Source: an uncultured Desulfosarcina sp. (GTDB taxonomy: Bacteria; Desulfobacterota; Desulfobacteria; Desulfobacterales; Desulfosarcinaceae). Taken from it: a stretch of DNA of 64,000 bases. Positions 1-9,000 of this stretch are shown piece after piece. Both the position numbers and the translations under genes were made by a program. Positions within the stretch are counted from its first letter, which is position 1. Each line of letters begins with the position of its first letter. The notes under the pieces were generated by a model. It did no database searches. It saw only the letters and a list, made by a program, of their open reading frames with translations, and was not told the origin of the DNA. The stretch covers positions 5,270,001 through 5,334,000 of the forward strand of contig NZ_OY764190.1 in the NCBI RefSeq assembly GCF_963668215.1. Reading direction: 5' to 3'.

Positions 1-108
1 GGTAGGATTGTAGTATCAGTACAGTCGGTTCATGTTCCATCCAACTGGCAGGTTGTAAGAGCGATTGTTAGTCCTCGTCTCTTCGAAACTCCGAAAGGAT
101 TCGAATAG
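1..108 (+). CDS. possible C-terminal tail of a protein entering from the left edge
   Basis: Frame 1 is open from the first base to a TAG at 106-108, giving 35 residues with protein-like composition (ending in PRLFETPKGFE). It could be the tail of a gene that starts outside the window. No family can be recognised from so little, and an open stretch of this size can occur by chance. Positions 109-195 hold nothing recognisable. Confidence 0.25.
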   Translation, partial: GRIVVSVQSVHVPSNWQVVRAIVSPRLFETPKGFE

Positions 109-195
109 CTGTTCCCCCAATCAAATCGATACCCGATCAATCAATATCGACGGTACCGACGAACACGTCCATGCCAGCGGCGACTGAATGGATCT

Positions 196-1950
196 TTATA
201 CTTGACGCTTCAAAGCGGGTTGCGGTGGGGCCATGAACGCCTCGATGTCTCTATGTCGTTGCTGCGGATTTTTATCTTTGCGGGTCGACGCATCTTCCGC
301 TTTCGAATTTCTTTCGTAAAACGGGCTCGGTTCATAACGCCATCCTCGGGCCAGTCGCCTCTCCTCCATGAATAACCGCAGGCAGGCATACAACCCGATC
401 AAGGGTGCCGCCATCCGGGTTTTCCAGCCGAATTCCCCGTAAATATCGGACAGCAGCCGTCTCATCTTCCGAAACAGGGTCGGTGTGTTGCGATAATAGC
501 GCTTCATCGCCCAAACCGCTCCGGCATAGGTTGACCGAAGGGGCCGCACTTCCCGGGCGTAGCGTTTGCGCAGACGATCGTCAGGACTGTTTTTGTACCG
601 CTGCCATCCGGTCAACAAGGTGCGGATCAAGCGTGCCAGACTGGGTCCGTTCTCCTTAAAATCCCGCTCAAAGGCCTGAAGCAGAAATTTCTCCTCCTGA
701 CCGGACTCGATGGCGGCGTGCCGGTAGTTGAACCGATACTGGCCGTGGGTGTCGGCAAAAGAGAACTCGTCTTGGCTGTAGAGCGACCCGTCTTTTTTGT
801 GTGCCTCGTAAAGCGGAGTTCCCGGTACGGGTGTGTACAGCATGAACTGGTGGAAATCTGTCTGGTGACTGACTGCGTGGGAAATTACCTGGTCGATGTT
901 TTCAGGCGTATGCTCGGCAAGCCCGATAATTGATGAACCGAGAACGCGAATTCCGTGGGATTGAAGTTCTTTAACCAGTTGATGTGTATCCACGTCCGCC
1001 AGTTTTGCGTATTGACTGTTTTTTCCCTCGATCCCCATCCAGACCCAGCCCACGCCCAGTCCGACAAGTTGGTCGATGGTGTAGGAGCGCAGGACACGCG
1101 CGGAACTGAAAACATTCAGCATCCAGCTTTTCCGGTGGGTTTTCATCAGATCCAGGAGCCGAAGCGCACGCCGTCGGTGCAGGAGAAAATTCTCGTCGAG
1201 AATAAAAAATGAATTCGCCCTCAGAGACTTCTCCAGTTTGCACATTACATCGAAGAGTTCGTCACCGGTTTCGTAAAAATTGACGAATTTTCCTTTGCCA
1301 CCGAAAAGTGCGGATGTAGAACAAAAATTACAGCCTACCGGGCAGCCCACCGATGGAATCAGGATCGCGGCGGTATCCCCGGGTTTGTCCGGCAGATCGA
1401 TTCCCATGATGCGCGTTCCAAAAGCCGAAAGGACCGCAGGGTGTTTCACCGGGGAATCCTGCGGCTGGCCAAGGTATCGGCGAAACCATGCAATTCCTTC
1501 TCCGCGGACGATATAATCGGCGTCGATGACTTGGCTGAGGCCCTTGTAGTTGGCGATGTGGCCGCCAACCACAATGGTGGCACCGGGCTGATGCTGCCGG
1601 ATCAACCGGCACATGTCCTCCACCTTCCCGATATTGGGAAGGATGGCGCTGATGCCGATGATATCGTATGGCTGATCGCACAACTCCTGGATGAACCGAT
1701 CACGGGATGCGAAGTCAAGCACCGTGCAGGGGGCGTCCATATTGGCCTGGAGCATGAGCAGTCCGAACGAGCGGTGAAACATGCGCAGGGAAAATCCCCC
1801 CTGAACCCGTGTGACCTGGTTCTGGTATAGTTCCATCGGGTTAATGGCTCGGCTTCCATAGGCATCGTTGCAGGCATAGGGGCCAAACACACTCGCCAAC
1901 AGCACGCGGGCACGGGTGCCCTTGGGGTGTTGCGTCATTACGGATTGCAT
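196..1950 (-). CDS. B12-binding-domain radical SAM protein
   Basis: A 584-residue cobalamin-dependent-type radical SAM enzyme. An N-terminal B12-binding Rossmann-like segment (about residues 15-155, with IVVGGHIANY near 126-135) is followed by the radical SAM motif CPVGCNFC (Cys203, Cys207, Cys210), which binds the 4Fe-4S cluster that cleaves S-adenosylmethionine. The C-terminal 150 residues are basic and specific to this protein. The start is supported by GAGGAGA eight bases upstream of ATG 1950. The gene stands alone, with non-coding DNA on its 5' side. Relatives include lipid, hopanoid and cofactor methyltransferases or cyclases, but no residue fixes the substrate, so the reaction remains open. 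Confidence 0.85.
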   Translation of the reverse strand: MQSVMTQHPKGTRARVLLASVFGPYACNDAYGSRAINPMELYQNQVTRVQGGFSLRMFHRSFGLLMLQANMDAPCTVLDFASRDRFIQELCDQPYDIIGISAILPNIGKVEDMCRLIRQHQPGATIVVGGHIANYKGLSQVIDADYIVRGEGIAWFRRYLGQPQDSPVKHPAVLSAFGTRIMGIDLPDKPGDTAAILIPSVGCPVGCNFCSTSALFGGKGKFVNFYETGDELFDVMCKLEKSLRANSFFILDENFLLHRRRALRLLDLMKTHRKSWMLNVFSSARVLRSYTIDQLVGLGVGWVWMGIEGKNSQYAKLADVDTHQLVKELQSHGIRVLGSSIIGLAEHTPENIDQVISHAVSHQTDFHQFMLYTPVPGTPLYEAHKKDGSLYSQDEFSFADTHGQYRFNYRHAAIESGQEEKFLLQAFERDFKENGPSLARLIRTLLTGWQRYKNSPDDRLRKRYAREVRPLRSTYAGAVWAMKRYYRNTPTLFRKMRRLLSDIYGEFGWKTRMAAPLIGLYACLRLFMEERRLARGWRYEPSPFYERNSKAEDASTRKDKNPQQRHRDIEAFMAPPQPALKRQV

Positions 1951-2335
1951 GGTTATCTCCTCGAACGTTTTGCAAATGCAGGATCATTGGTTTAAATCGA
2001 TTTCCTGCGATCAGCATAGTCCGTTGGCATTGCAGTTGATATAGGCAATCCGTATATTACAAAAGTAATACAATTGAGTTTAGATGAAGGACCCTTGGGG
2101 AGGTCTTTTTTCTTGATGACGGGTTCCGTACTGGCGTGAATTTTAGAGCGCGGTCAGTGAAAAATCTGTTGCTTCTGCATACCTATTGGCCTATTGTAAA
2201 AACTGATTTAGACATCGTCTATTTCTCCGAATCGATCTTGCCTCGAGATCTTCTTTTCGCATTCCGGGCACCATCCGAATTCGGCGGCAGTTGGAACGAC
2301 TGCGTGCCTTTTCCTATCACATCAGATGGTTGCCC
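1951..2335. other. intergenic region between two divergent genes
   Basis: About 385 bases separate the radical SAM gene from the cysteine-cluster gene. An AT-rich patch near 2035-2085 could hold promoters for either side, but no convincing -35/-10 or -24/-12 pair was identified. Frames that are open here are shadows without a ribosome binding site. Confidence 0.4.
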
Positions 2336-2677
2336 ATGCCCCCACAAAATCCGTGCCTGCGTTGTGGTGCCTGCTGTGCCATGTACAAAGTTTCGTTCGA
2401 TAATTGCGAAATGGATACTTTCCAGGGCGGCGTTATCCCCTTCCATTTGGCTGTTGCGCTGAATGCCACACGATCCGTTATGAAGGGAACGGAGAAGAGG
2501 CCAATTCGTTGCCAGGCCTTGAGTGGTGAGATCGGTCGGTCGGTCTTTTGTACCATTTATGACCTGCGACCGACGAACTGCAGAAAGTTCTTCGCCTCCG
2601 GGGAGAACAACAGAGGCAACTCGCTTTGTGACCAGGCAAGGGCGGCATATGGATTGATGCCTTTAAGCAATTTTTAA
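2336..2677 (+). CDS. YkgJ-type cysteine cluster protein
   Basis: A small protein of 113 residues carrying the hallmark of the YkgJ/CxxCxxCC family at its very N-terminus: Cys7, Cys10, Cys13 and Cys14 (NPCLRCGACC), with more cysteines downstream (FCTIYDLRPTNCRKF and SLCDQA). The family is thought to bind Zn or an Fe-S cluster; its biological role is generally unknown. The start is placed at ATG 2336 because family members usually begin a few residues before the first cysteine; the frame is open farther upstream. The gene converges on the next one, and both stops share the palindrome TTAA at 2674-2677, so there is no room for a terminator between them. Confidence 0.75.
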   Translation: MPPQNPCLRCGACCAMYKVSFDNCEMDTFQGGVIPFHLAVALNATRSVMKGTEKRPIRCQALSGEIGRSVFCTIYDLRPTNCRKFFASGENNRGNSLCDQARAAYGLMPLSNF

Positions 2678-2976
2678 TCTGTCGTCTCTCTATGCAGCAC
2701 GGCCATAATCTCACGCGCAATATTTTTGTCATTCTGGATATTATCCCTCATCGTTACCATGTCTAATCGTAAACTCCGAAGATATTCGAACAGCTCTTCA
2801 ACCGAGCAGCCCTGGGTCACTATGGAAACGATCTGGAATGCGTAATCGTCATATTCATCTTTCGGGGCAAATCTGCCGGGAGCAAGATCCATCGGATCCC
2901 ACCGCCTTAAAATTTCCTGCACGGTGTGAATTCGCGCCATCGATTCTTTCTTCTGTGCTTTTTTATTTTCGGCCAT
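2674..2976 (-). CDS. small hypothetical protein, possibly DUF1871-like
   Basis: A 100-residue soluble protein with a lysine-rich N-terminus. The core reads ILRRWDPMDLAPG followed by APKDEYDDYAFQIVSI, resembling the WDP...PxDEYD...EI pattern of the DUF1871 family, which has no assigned function. There is no signal peptide or membrane segment. The start is well supported by GAGGAAAA ahead of ATG 2976. Its stop overlaps that of the convergent cysteine-cluster gene. The family match is from memory of the motif only, so it is tentative, but the good ribosome site and composition support a real gene. Confidence 0.6.
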   Translation of the reverse strand: MAENKKAQKKESMARIHTVQEILRRWDPMDLAPGRFAPKDEYDDYAFQIVSIVTQGCSVEELFEYLRSLRLDMVTMRDNIQNDKNIAREIMAVLHRETTD

Positions 2977-3178
2977 CGATTTTCCTCATTTTTTAGTCTG
3001 ATGGGCTTTCAAAGAGCGGTTCACATTTTCGTGCTCTACGGCAACGGAACCGTGAGATGTCTCTCCAAAAAAATGAAATAGCTCAGATTCAATTTTTTTT
3101 CTTTTAAAGGATGGGCGGTAACAACTAGGATTTTCATCTTAGATTTGTAACGCTTCAATTCTCCGTGTTTTTTGCTGT

Positions 3179-3634
3179 CTACAGTTCTATTGTCATAAAT
3201 ACGCTGTTATTATTATGCATATAATCGGCGAACGGCTTGCGGTAAGTAAATCCGAATTTCTCGTAGAGCCTCCTTGCCGGCAAAAAGGCATCAAAAGATC
3301 CCGTTTCCAAACTTACGCGACGATAATTGCATTTTCGGGCTTCATCCAAAATGAATTGCAGCAGATGTGAAGCAACCCCCTTCCCCTGATGGGGGGTCGC
3401 CGTTCTCATTGATTTAATTTCGGCGTGATCGTGACTGAGTTTTTTCAATGCACCACAACCAAGCAATGAGGATCCTTCCCATACGGTCCAAAATGAAATC
3501 TCCGGGCTTTTTAACGCTTCATAGTCCAATGCATGCACACAACCCGGTGGCGTGACGGCGATCATATGCTGAAGATGTTCGTCCAACAGCGCTTTCACTT
3601 CAGGACCGGACAGATCGTCTGCCTTAATTTCCAT
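3179..3634 (-). CDS. GNAT-family N-acetyltransferase
   Basis: A 151-residue single-domain acetyltransferase. The acetyl-CoA pyrophosphate-binding loop QGKGVA is at residues 83-88 in the usual context (MRTATPHQGKGVASHLL), followed by an alpha-helix, the strand RRVSLETGS and the C-terminal signature ARRLYEKFGF, typical of GNAT motif B. It should transfer an acetyl group from acetyl-CoA to an amine, but the acceptor (amino acid, antibiotic, protein or polyamine) cannot be told. The gene is monocistronic: the neighbours on both sides lie more than 200 bases away. Bases 3635-3916 upstream contain no other gene. Confidence 0.88.
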   Translation of the reverse strand: MEIKADDLSGPEVKALLDEHLQHMIAVTPPGCVHALDYEALKSPEISFWTVWEGSSLLGCGALKKLSHDHAEIKSMRTATPHQGKGVASHLLQFILDEARKCNYRRVSLETGSFDAFLPARRLYEKFGFTYRKPFADYMHNNNSVFMTIEL

Positions 3635-3916
3635 AAAATGGTTCCATGGGCTAAGGTTGCCTTCTACGATTAAAAATAAGGCGCGCGATATCGTAATCGT
3701 GCCTTCCAGGTAGAGCGCCGCCTCATTTTACTCGGTTATTGCTTTTAATTGCCTGCCACGCTTAATGCAAGCTCTCGTTTCGATGTTACTGGCCTTACAA
3801 TGGCAAAAACGCTGTGCTATAGAGACATTGATGGCTGGAAATTGTTCTGCGAAGGTAATCCAGAATAACAAAGCAATACTTAAAGTTGGGCTTTACAACG
3901 ACACAGGGAGACAAAC

Positions 3917-4741
3917 ATGGCATTCCTTACGATTGACGAAACCAGATGCAAACAGGACGGAATCTGTGCGGCCGAGTGCCCGAGGCGGCTTATCATTCAG
4001 GAAGATGACAAAAGTTTCCCCCGGATTGCACCGGCGAATGAAGCCAACTGCATGGCCTGTGGACATTGCGTGGCCGTCTGCCCCCACGGTGCCTTAAGCG
4101 TGGCCGGAGTGGACATCAAAGACTGTCCGGAGATAAACAATGATCTGGTCCTGTCCCGGGATCAGGCCGACCAGTTTCTCCGCTCCCGAAGGTCCATCCG
4201 ATGTTTCAAGGACAAGGCCATCGACCGGGGAACCTTGGAACAGTTGATCCATACAGCACGCTATGCGCCCACGGCCAGCAACGCCCAGAACCTTCATTGG
4301 ACGGTAATCGAGGGACGGGATAAGTTGAAGCCGCTGTCCCAGGCAACCATCAGCTGGATGGAGCGGATCATTGAAGCCCTACCTGACTCTCCGGCAGCCG
4401 CCTACTTCCGTCCGGTGGTGGCTGGTTGGGCCGCCGGCTACGACGGCATTCTGCGCACCGCCCAAACCCTCATTGTGCCCTCCACTCCCAAAGAGAACGG
4501 CAACGGCCTGGTGGATTTGAGCATCGCCCTGGCTTATCTGGAACTGGCCGCCCTGCCCCTGGGCGTGGGTACCTGCTGGGCCGGTTTGCTCCGGGCCGCC
4601 ATGCTGGCCACTCCCGAGTTGGTAAAAACCATGGGGTTACCCGAGGGGCACACCTGGTTTTATCCGATGATGATCGGATATCCCAAGTTCAAGTATTATC
4701 GATTGCCGGAGAGAAAAGCGCCGGTGATTCACTGGGCCTAA
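3917..4741 (+). CDS. nitroreductase with N-terminal ferredoxin domain
   Basis: A 274-residue flavoprotein: an N-terminal ferredoxin module (residues 1-62) fused to an FMN-binding nitroreductase domain (about 90-274, beginning RRSIRCFKDKAID). The second cluster motif is canonical (Cys45, Cys48, Cys51, Cys55-Pro). The first reads C11-x2-D14-x2-C17-x3-C21-P, so Asp replaces the second cysteine. The protein probably passes electrons from ferredoxin-type clusters to FMN for reduction of a nitro, quinone or enoate compound; the substrate is not predictable. GGGAG lies eight bases before the ATG. It is the first gene of a run with a thioesterase and a deacetylase-like hydrolase. Confidence 0.88.
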   Translation: MAFLTIDETRCKQDGICAAECPRRLIIQEDDKSFPRIAPANEANCMACGHCVAVCPHGALSVAGVDIKDCPEINNDLVLSRDQADQFLRSRRSIRCFKDKAIDRGTLEQLIHTARYAPTASNAQNLHWTVIEGRDKLKPLSQATISWMERIIEALPDSPAAAYFRPVVAGWAAGYDGILRTAQTLIVPSTPKENGNGLVDLSIALAYLELAALPLGVGTCWAGLLRAAMLATPELVKTMGLPEGHTWFYPMMIGYPKFKYYRLPERKAPVIHWA

Positions 4742-4750
4742 TGCAGGCGA

Positions 4751-4835
4751 TTGTCGAGCTTGCCGCAGATTCAAGGCTGACGCCGTGGTAGGGGCGACCG
4801 GCCGGTCGCCCGTACATTCGCCGCGGGGGCTAACG
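4751..4835 (+). repeat. 85-bp dispersed intergenic repeat, copy 1
   Basis: This stretch matches the reverse complement of 31959-32043 over its full length (73 of 85 positions by eye). Its centre is a palindrome, GGCGACCGGCCGGTCGCC, which is identical in both copies. It fills the gap between the nitroreductase and the thioesterase genes. It has no coding potential and looks like a REP- or MITE-type element. Confidence 0.75.
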
Positions 4836-4864
4836 TCGAAATCGAATACAATCGGGGGTGCAGA

Positions 4865-5317
4865 ATGCAAGACCTTCTGAAAGATTATCCTGTGCTGATC
4901 GAACTGCCGATCGCATGGGGAGATATGGATGCCTTCCAGCATGTTAACAATATCATGTATTTCAAATACTTTGAAAGCGCTCGCATTGCATATTTCGATA
5001 GGCTTGATTTTAACGAACAGATGATAAAAACCGGCATTGGACCCATTCTCGCCAACACCCAGTGCAAATTCAAAATTCCGTTGACTTATCCCGACCAGGT
5101 AAGCGTCGGAGCAAAAGTGGATTTAATCGAAGAAGACCGTTTTTTAATGAAGTACCTGGTGGTGAGTCACAAACACAAAAAAGTTGCTGCGTCAGGGGAA
5201 GGAATGCTTGTTTCGTTCGACTACCATAAAAACAAAAAAGCACCCATCCCTGATGAAATAAGAGCGCGGATCACCGATCTTGAAAAGAATATCAATCCGG
5301 ATTTTCAACAACGATGA
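4865..5317 (+). CDS. acyl-CoA thioesterase, 4-hydroxybenzoyl-CoA type (hotdog fold)
   Basis: A 150-residue single hotdog domain. The N-terminal motif WGDMDAFQHVNNIMYFKYFE (Asp20, Asp22, His26 and Asn28 around the central helix) is the signature of the 4-hydroxybenzoyl-CoA thioesterase/YbgC/FadM group, which hydrolyses acyl-CoA to free acid. The rest follows the family pattern. The substrate chain is not predictable. GGGGGTG precedes the ATG. The stop codon overlaps the next start in ATGA (5314-5317), so it is translationally coupled to the deacetylase-like gene. Confidence 0.85.
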   Translation: MQDLLKDYPVLIELPIAWGDMDAFQHVNNIMYFKYFESARIAYFDRLDFNEQMIKTGIGPILANTQCKFKIPLTYPDQVSVGAKVDLIEEDRFLMKYLVVSHKHKKVAASGEGMLVSFDYHKNKKAPIPDEIRARITDLEKNINPDFQQR

Positions 5318-6066
5318 ATTCGATGAAAGTCGTTTACAGTCACAGCTTTTATCCGGTGTACACCTCTGACCCAGCCGCAGAGGCAGGCAGGATTGAGGCA
5401 GTGATGAATGCCCTTCCGGCAGGAGCGCAGCTGATTGAAGCCGAACCGGCCACCGAGGCGCAAATCGCTTTGGCGCATACGATGGAACACATTGAATTCG
5501 TCCGCCAGGAGGGGCTTTACGACATCGCAGCACTGGCAGCAGGCGGGGCCATCCAGGCGGCTCGACTGGGCCTTGGGGCACCCGCCTTTGGCGCCATTCG
5601 GCCACCGGGCCACCATGCCTCCGGCGACAGTTGCTGGGGATTTTGCTATTTCAACAACATGGCGGTGGCACTGCTGACCCTCAAGGACGAGGGCCTGATC
5701 GAAACCGCCACCATCCTGGATTTTGACCTCCATTACGGGGACGGCAACGTGGACATTCTGGGTCCTCGCAGCTGGGTGACGATTTGCAATCCGACAGGAC
5801 GCACCCGCGACGGCTATCTCCGTGAAGTGGAGGCCTTCATCGAGGCGCACCCGGCCGATATAATCGGCATATCAGCCGGTTTCGACCATCACATCCATGA
5901 TTGGGGCGGGCTGCTGCTTACCGAAGACTACTGCGCCATGGGGCGCATGGTGGCCAACTCCGCCCGTGAAAACAACGGCGGCTGTTTCGCCATCCTGGAA
6001 GGAGGTTATAACCACGATGTCCTCGGCCAAAATGCCGCCGCTTTAATAGAAGGTCTCCGCTCATAG
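5314..6066 (+). CDS. histone deacetylase superfamily hydrolase
   Basis: A 250-residue member of the arginase/deacetylase fold (acetoin-utilisation or acetylpolyamine amidohydrolase type). Visible active-site elements: RPPGHHA (His100, His101), the metal-binding motif DFDLHYGDG (Asp138, His140), SAGFDHH (Asp191) and the C-terminal EGGYN. These ligate the catalytic zinc in family members that remove acetyl groups from lysine or polyamines. It is shorter than most relatives (about 300-370 residues), mainly at the N-terminus. The start overlaps the thioesterase stop by four bases. The pairing with a thioesterase suggests a shared acyl-group metabolism, but the real substrate is unknown. Confidence 0.88.
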   Translation: MNSMKVVYSHSFYPVYTSDPAAEAGRIEAVMNALPAGAQLIEAEPATEAQIALAHTMEHIEFVRQEGLYDIAALAAGGAIQAARLGLGAPAFGAIRPPGHHASGDSCWGFCYFNNMAVALLTLKDEGLIETATILDFDLHYGDGNVDILGPRSWVTICNPTGRTRDGYLREVEAFIEAHPADIIGISAGFDHHIHDWGGLLLTEDYCAMGRMVANSARENNGGCFAILEGGYNHDVLGQNAAALIEGLRS

Positions 6067-6092
6067 TGGTTCAGAAAAAATCGGGCCGCCCA

Positions 6093-9000
6093 TTAAAATG
6101 CGGGCTGCTGCCAATCACCGCCTCCCGAAACAATGACCAACCCCCGGATGTCCTTGAGATCAACGCCCATATCCTGCTTGATTGTCTGCAGGGCCATGAG
6201 AACGACCTGGTCCCTGTCCATGAGGCGGATGTCGCCGTCCGAGCGGGAAACAAAGACGACACCGTCCTTTGTGACGCCGACGGTGAACTCCGCGCTTTTG
6301 CCATTTTTTTCTGTGAGGTTGAAGGGCCTTGTAGCACGAATTGCCTGCACCATCGCGGAAACCTCCTCGTAAGGCTGCCCCTCGTCAAGTCGTTTCAGGG
6401 AAACGGTTCCAGGGCTTTCCCGGACCGCGTAATTCCCGACAAAAAAACGGCTGCCACCCTCATCAAGAAAAACTGGCAGCGCATCGATTACCCCCCGCAG
6501 TTCACTTGTTGCAGCACCGCCGCAGAGCAGCGTAACCGTGCCGCCTGGGCTGTATTCAAATTCGATGACGAGCAGGCTTGACTCGGTAGCGAGAGTCGTC
6601 GTTTCGTAGTCCTGAGCAATCGCCTCGTCAACATCGAGCAAGGAACCTGAGTCCTCTTTCTTTGGTACGGCTGCGTCTGGCTGGGGGTAGGAAGGTTGCC
6701 TTTTATTTTCATCTTCCGGCTGATTGTCTGCCTGAATAATCAGTTCACCGTCCACAAAGGTGATATTGTAGTTGCCGGAGGCGAGGCCCGAAGCCGTGAT
6801 AACATAGGTGCCGGCCGTAGTGGCGCCCTGACTGGTGCCACTGTAAGTGAGGACTCCGGATAGCACGCTTACGTCTTCGCCGTTGATAAATCCGCTATAG
6901 GTCACGCCGTTGCCGCCACTGTAGGCCGTACCGTCATAATACTTGCTGTCATCGCTGGCGGTGATGGTAAGCGAGGCCGGGGTGATGGTCAGGGTGCCGT
7001 TGGCAAGGATGTCATACCCTTGTTGGATAGAGTAGAGGCCCGACAGGGTCAGAATGTAGCTTCCGGCATTAATTTCGGAACCGGAAGATGAAGCTGTTCC
7101 GTAAATCAGGGTTTCATCCGTACCGGGAGTCCATGAGATGGATGCGCTGTCGAGGCTGGTCGTGCCATCGTAGACCTTGGTGACGGCGGTGGCGCTGGTC
7201 TGGGTGAGAAAATTGCGCAGTAGCGGAAAGGTGTTGCTTTCATAGATGCGCCAGATGGTTCCAGTCCAGCCGTCGTCATCGATATCTACCCCCCAGTCCA
7301 GGGTCGTTTGATAAAAATCCAGATTCTTCTGCTCGGAGTTCAACACAAAAGAAGTAAAGTCAACGACCGCACTCCCATCTTTATCTTGTACCTCGCTGCT
7401 GCTACCGGTAATGGCAGAGCCGACACAAGTGGGGTCAACCACATTCCCTGAATAACCCAAAAAATCGCCAACATTTGATCCGGTTCCCGTCACTGTTCCG
7501 CCAGCATAGCTGTTTTTGATCGTACTGCTGATGCTGCTGATGCCTGCGCTGTCAGAGCCGGAGCCAATAAAAGCCCCTGAATAGCCCGCAAGCCCGCCGA
7601 CATAATCGATGCCTTCCACATCCCCTGCGGCATAGCTGTTGGTGATCGTGCAGATGGTATTGCTGATGTTTAAGCCGTCGGACTCGTCAAGAATCAAGGC
7701 CCCGGAATAACCCACCAGACCGCCAAAAAAAGAACCCGGGATAGGGTCCGTACCGGTCACAGACCCGGTGGCATAGCTGTTGTCGATCATACAACTGCCG
7801 CCATCGATGTCCGAGCTGGGCTGAGACAGGTTAATCCGGTTTCCCATAAGCCCGACCAGACCTCCGACACTCCTCAGTCCTTCCACGTCCCCGGTGGCAT
7901 AGCAGTTGGAAATTGAAGCTGTGGCACCTGAGATAGCAGTGAGATACCCTGCAAAGCCGCCAACAACGGTACTGGATCCGGTCACATTTCCGCTGGCATA
8001 GCTTTCCGTGATCCCGGAGTCTTCAACGATAGCTGCAAAGCCGCCAACCGTGCCGGTGCCTTCCACATCCCCGGTGGCATAGCTCCGACTGATCGTCGAT
8101 TCTGTCGAATATGCGACCAGCCCGCCGGTACAGTATCCTCCGGTCACGTCCGCTGAGACATAGCTGTTACTGATCGTGGAGGAATTGAGATCTCCCACCA
8201 GCCCCCCGGTATAGCTACCGGTTCCTGTCACGCTCCCACCAGCGTTTTCGGTAAAATAGGAATCGCTGATATCGGTGGCAGCGGCGATTCCTACCAGCCC
8301 GCCAACATTACCTGTGCCTTGTACTGTGCCGGAGGCATAGCTTTCAGTGATTGTGTCTAAGTTGGCAATGCCGATCAAACCGCCGGTAGAAGTTCCTCCT
8401 GTCACGTTTCCGGTGCTGTAGCATTCCGTGATCGTGGAACCTTCCGAACGTCCAACCAGCCCGCCGGTACCGTAGGCTCCGGACACCTTGGCAGTAACAT
8501 AACTGTCACTGATAGAAGCGTAATATAAAAAGCCGACCAGCCCGCCGGTTAAGTTGGCCGTTCCTGTTATGCTCCCGCCGGTTACGCCAGTGTTGCGGAT
8601 CGCTGCCCCATGAGCAAACCCGAAAAGCCCGGTATAAAGGCTGACCGAATTGATCGTCAGGTTGGAAACGGTATGCCCCAAACCGTCGAAGGTGCCGGTG
8701 AATCGGGTGGCATTGTCGCCAATGGGATCAAAGCCGGCCCCGCCATTCCAGCCGCTGGTTGCCGAAGCGTTGATGTCGCTGCCCAGAACGTAATTACCGG
8801 ATAGATTGCCGTTGATGCCCTGCAGGTCGGTGCCAGTGGCGCTGCCCGCGCTGCCCAGGGTGGTGATGATGGTGTAAGGGGTGCCGTTGGCGCTGAAGGA
8901 ACAACTGGAGGCCAGGTTGACTGGGGCATTGATGGTGTAGTCGCCGATGTAAACCAGCTCCAGCCCGGCCGTGCCCGTGGCGGTCATCTCACTGTTGATC

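Noticed and set aside
7440..8640. Regular repeats that at first look like a CRISPR array
   Set aside because: The units are protein-coding GLUG repeats without constant repeat sequence or spacer pattern, in frame in an intact gene.
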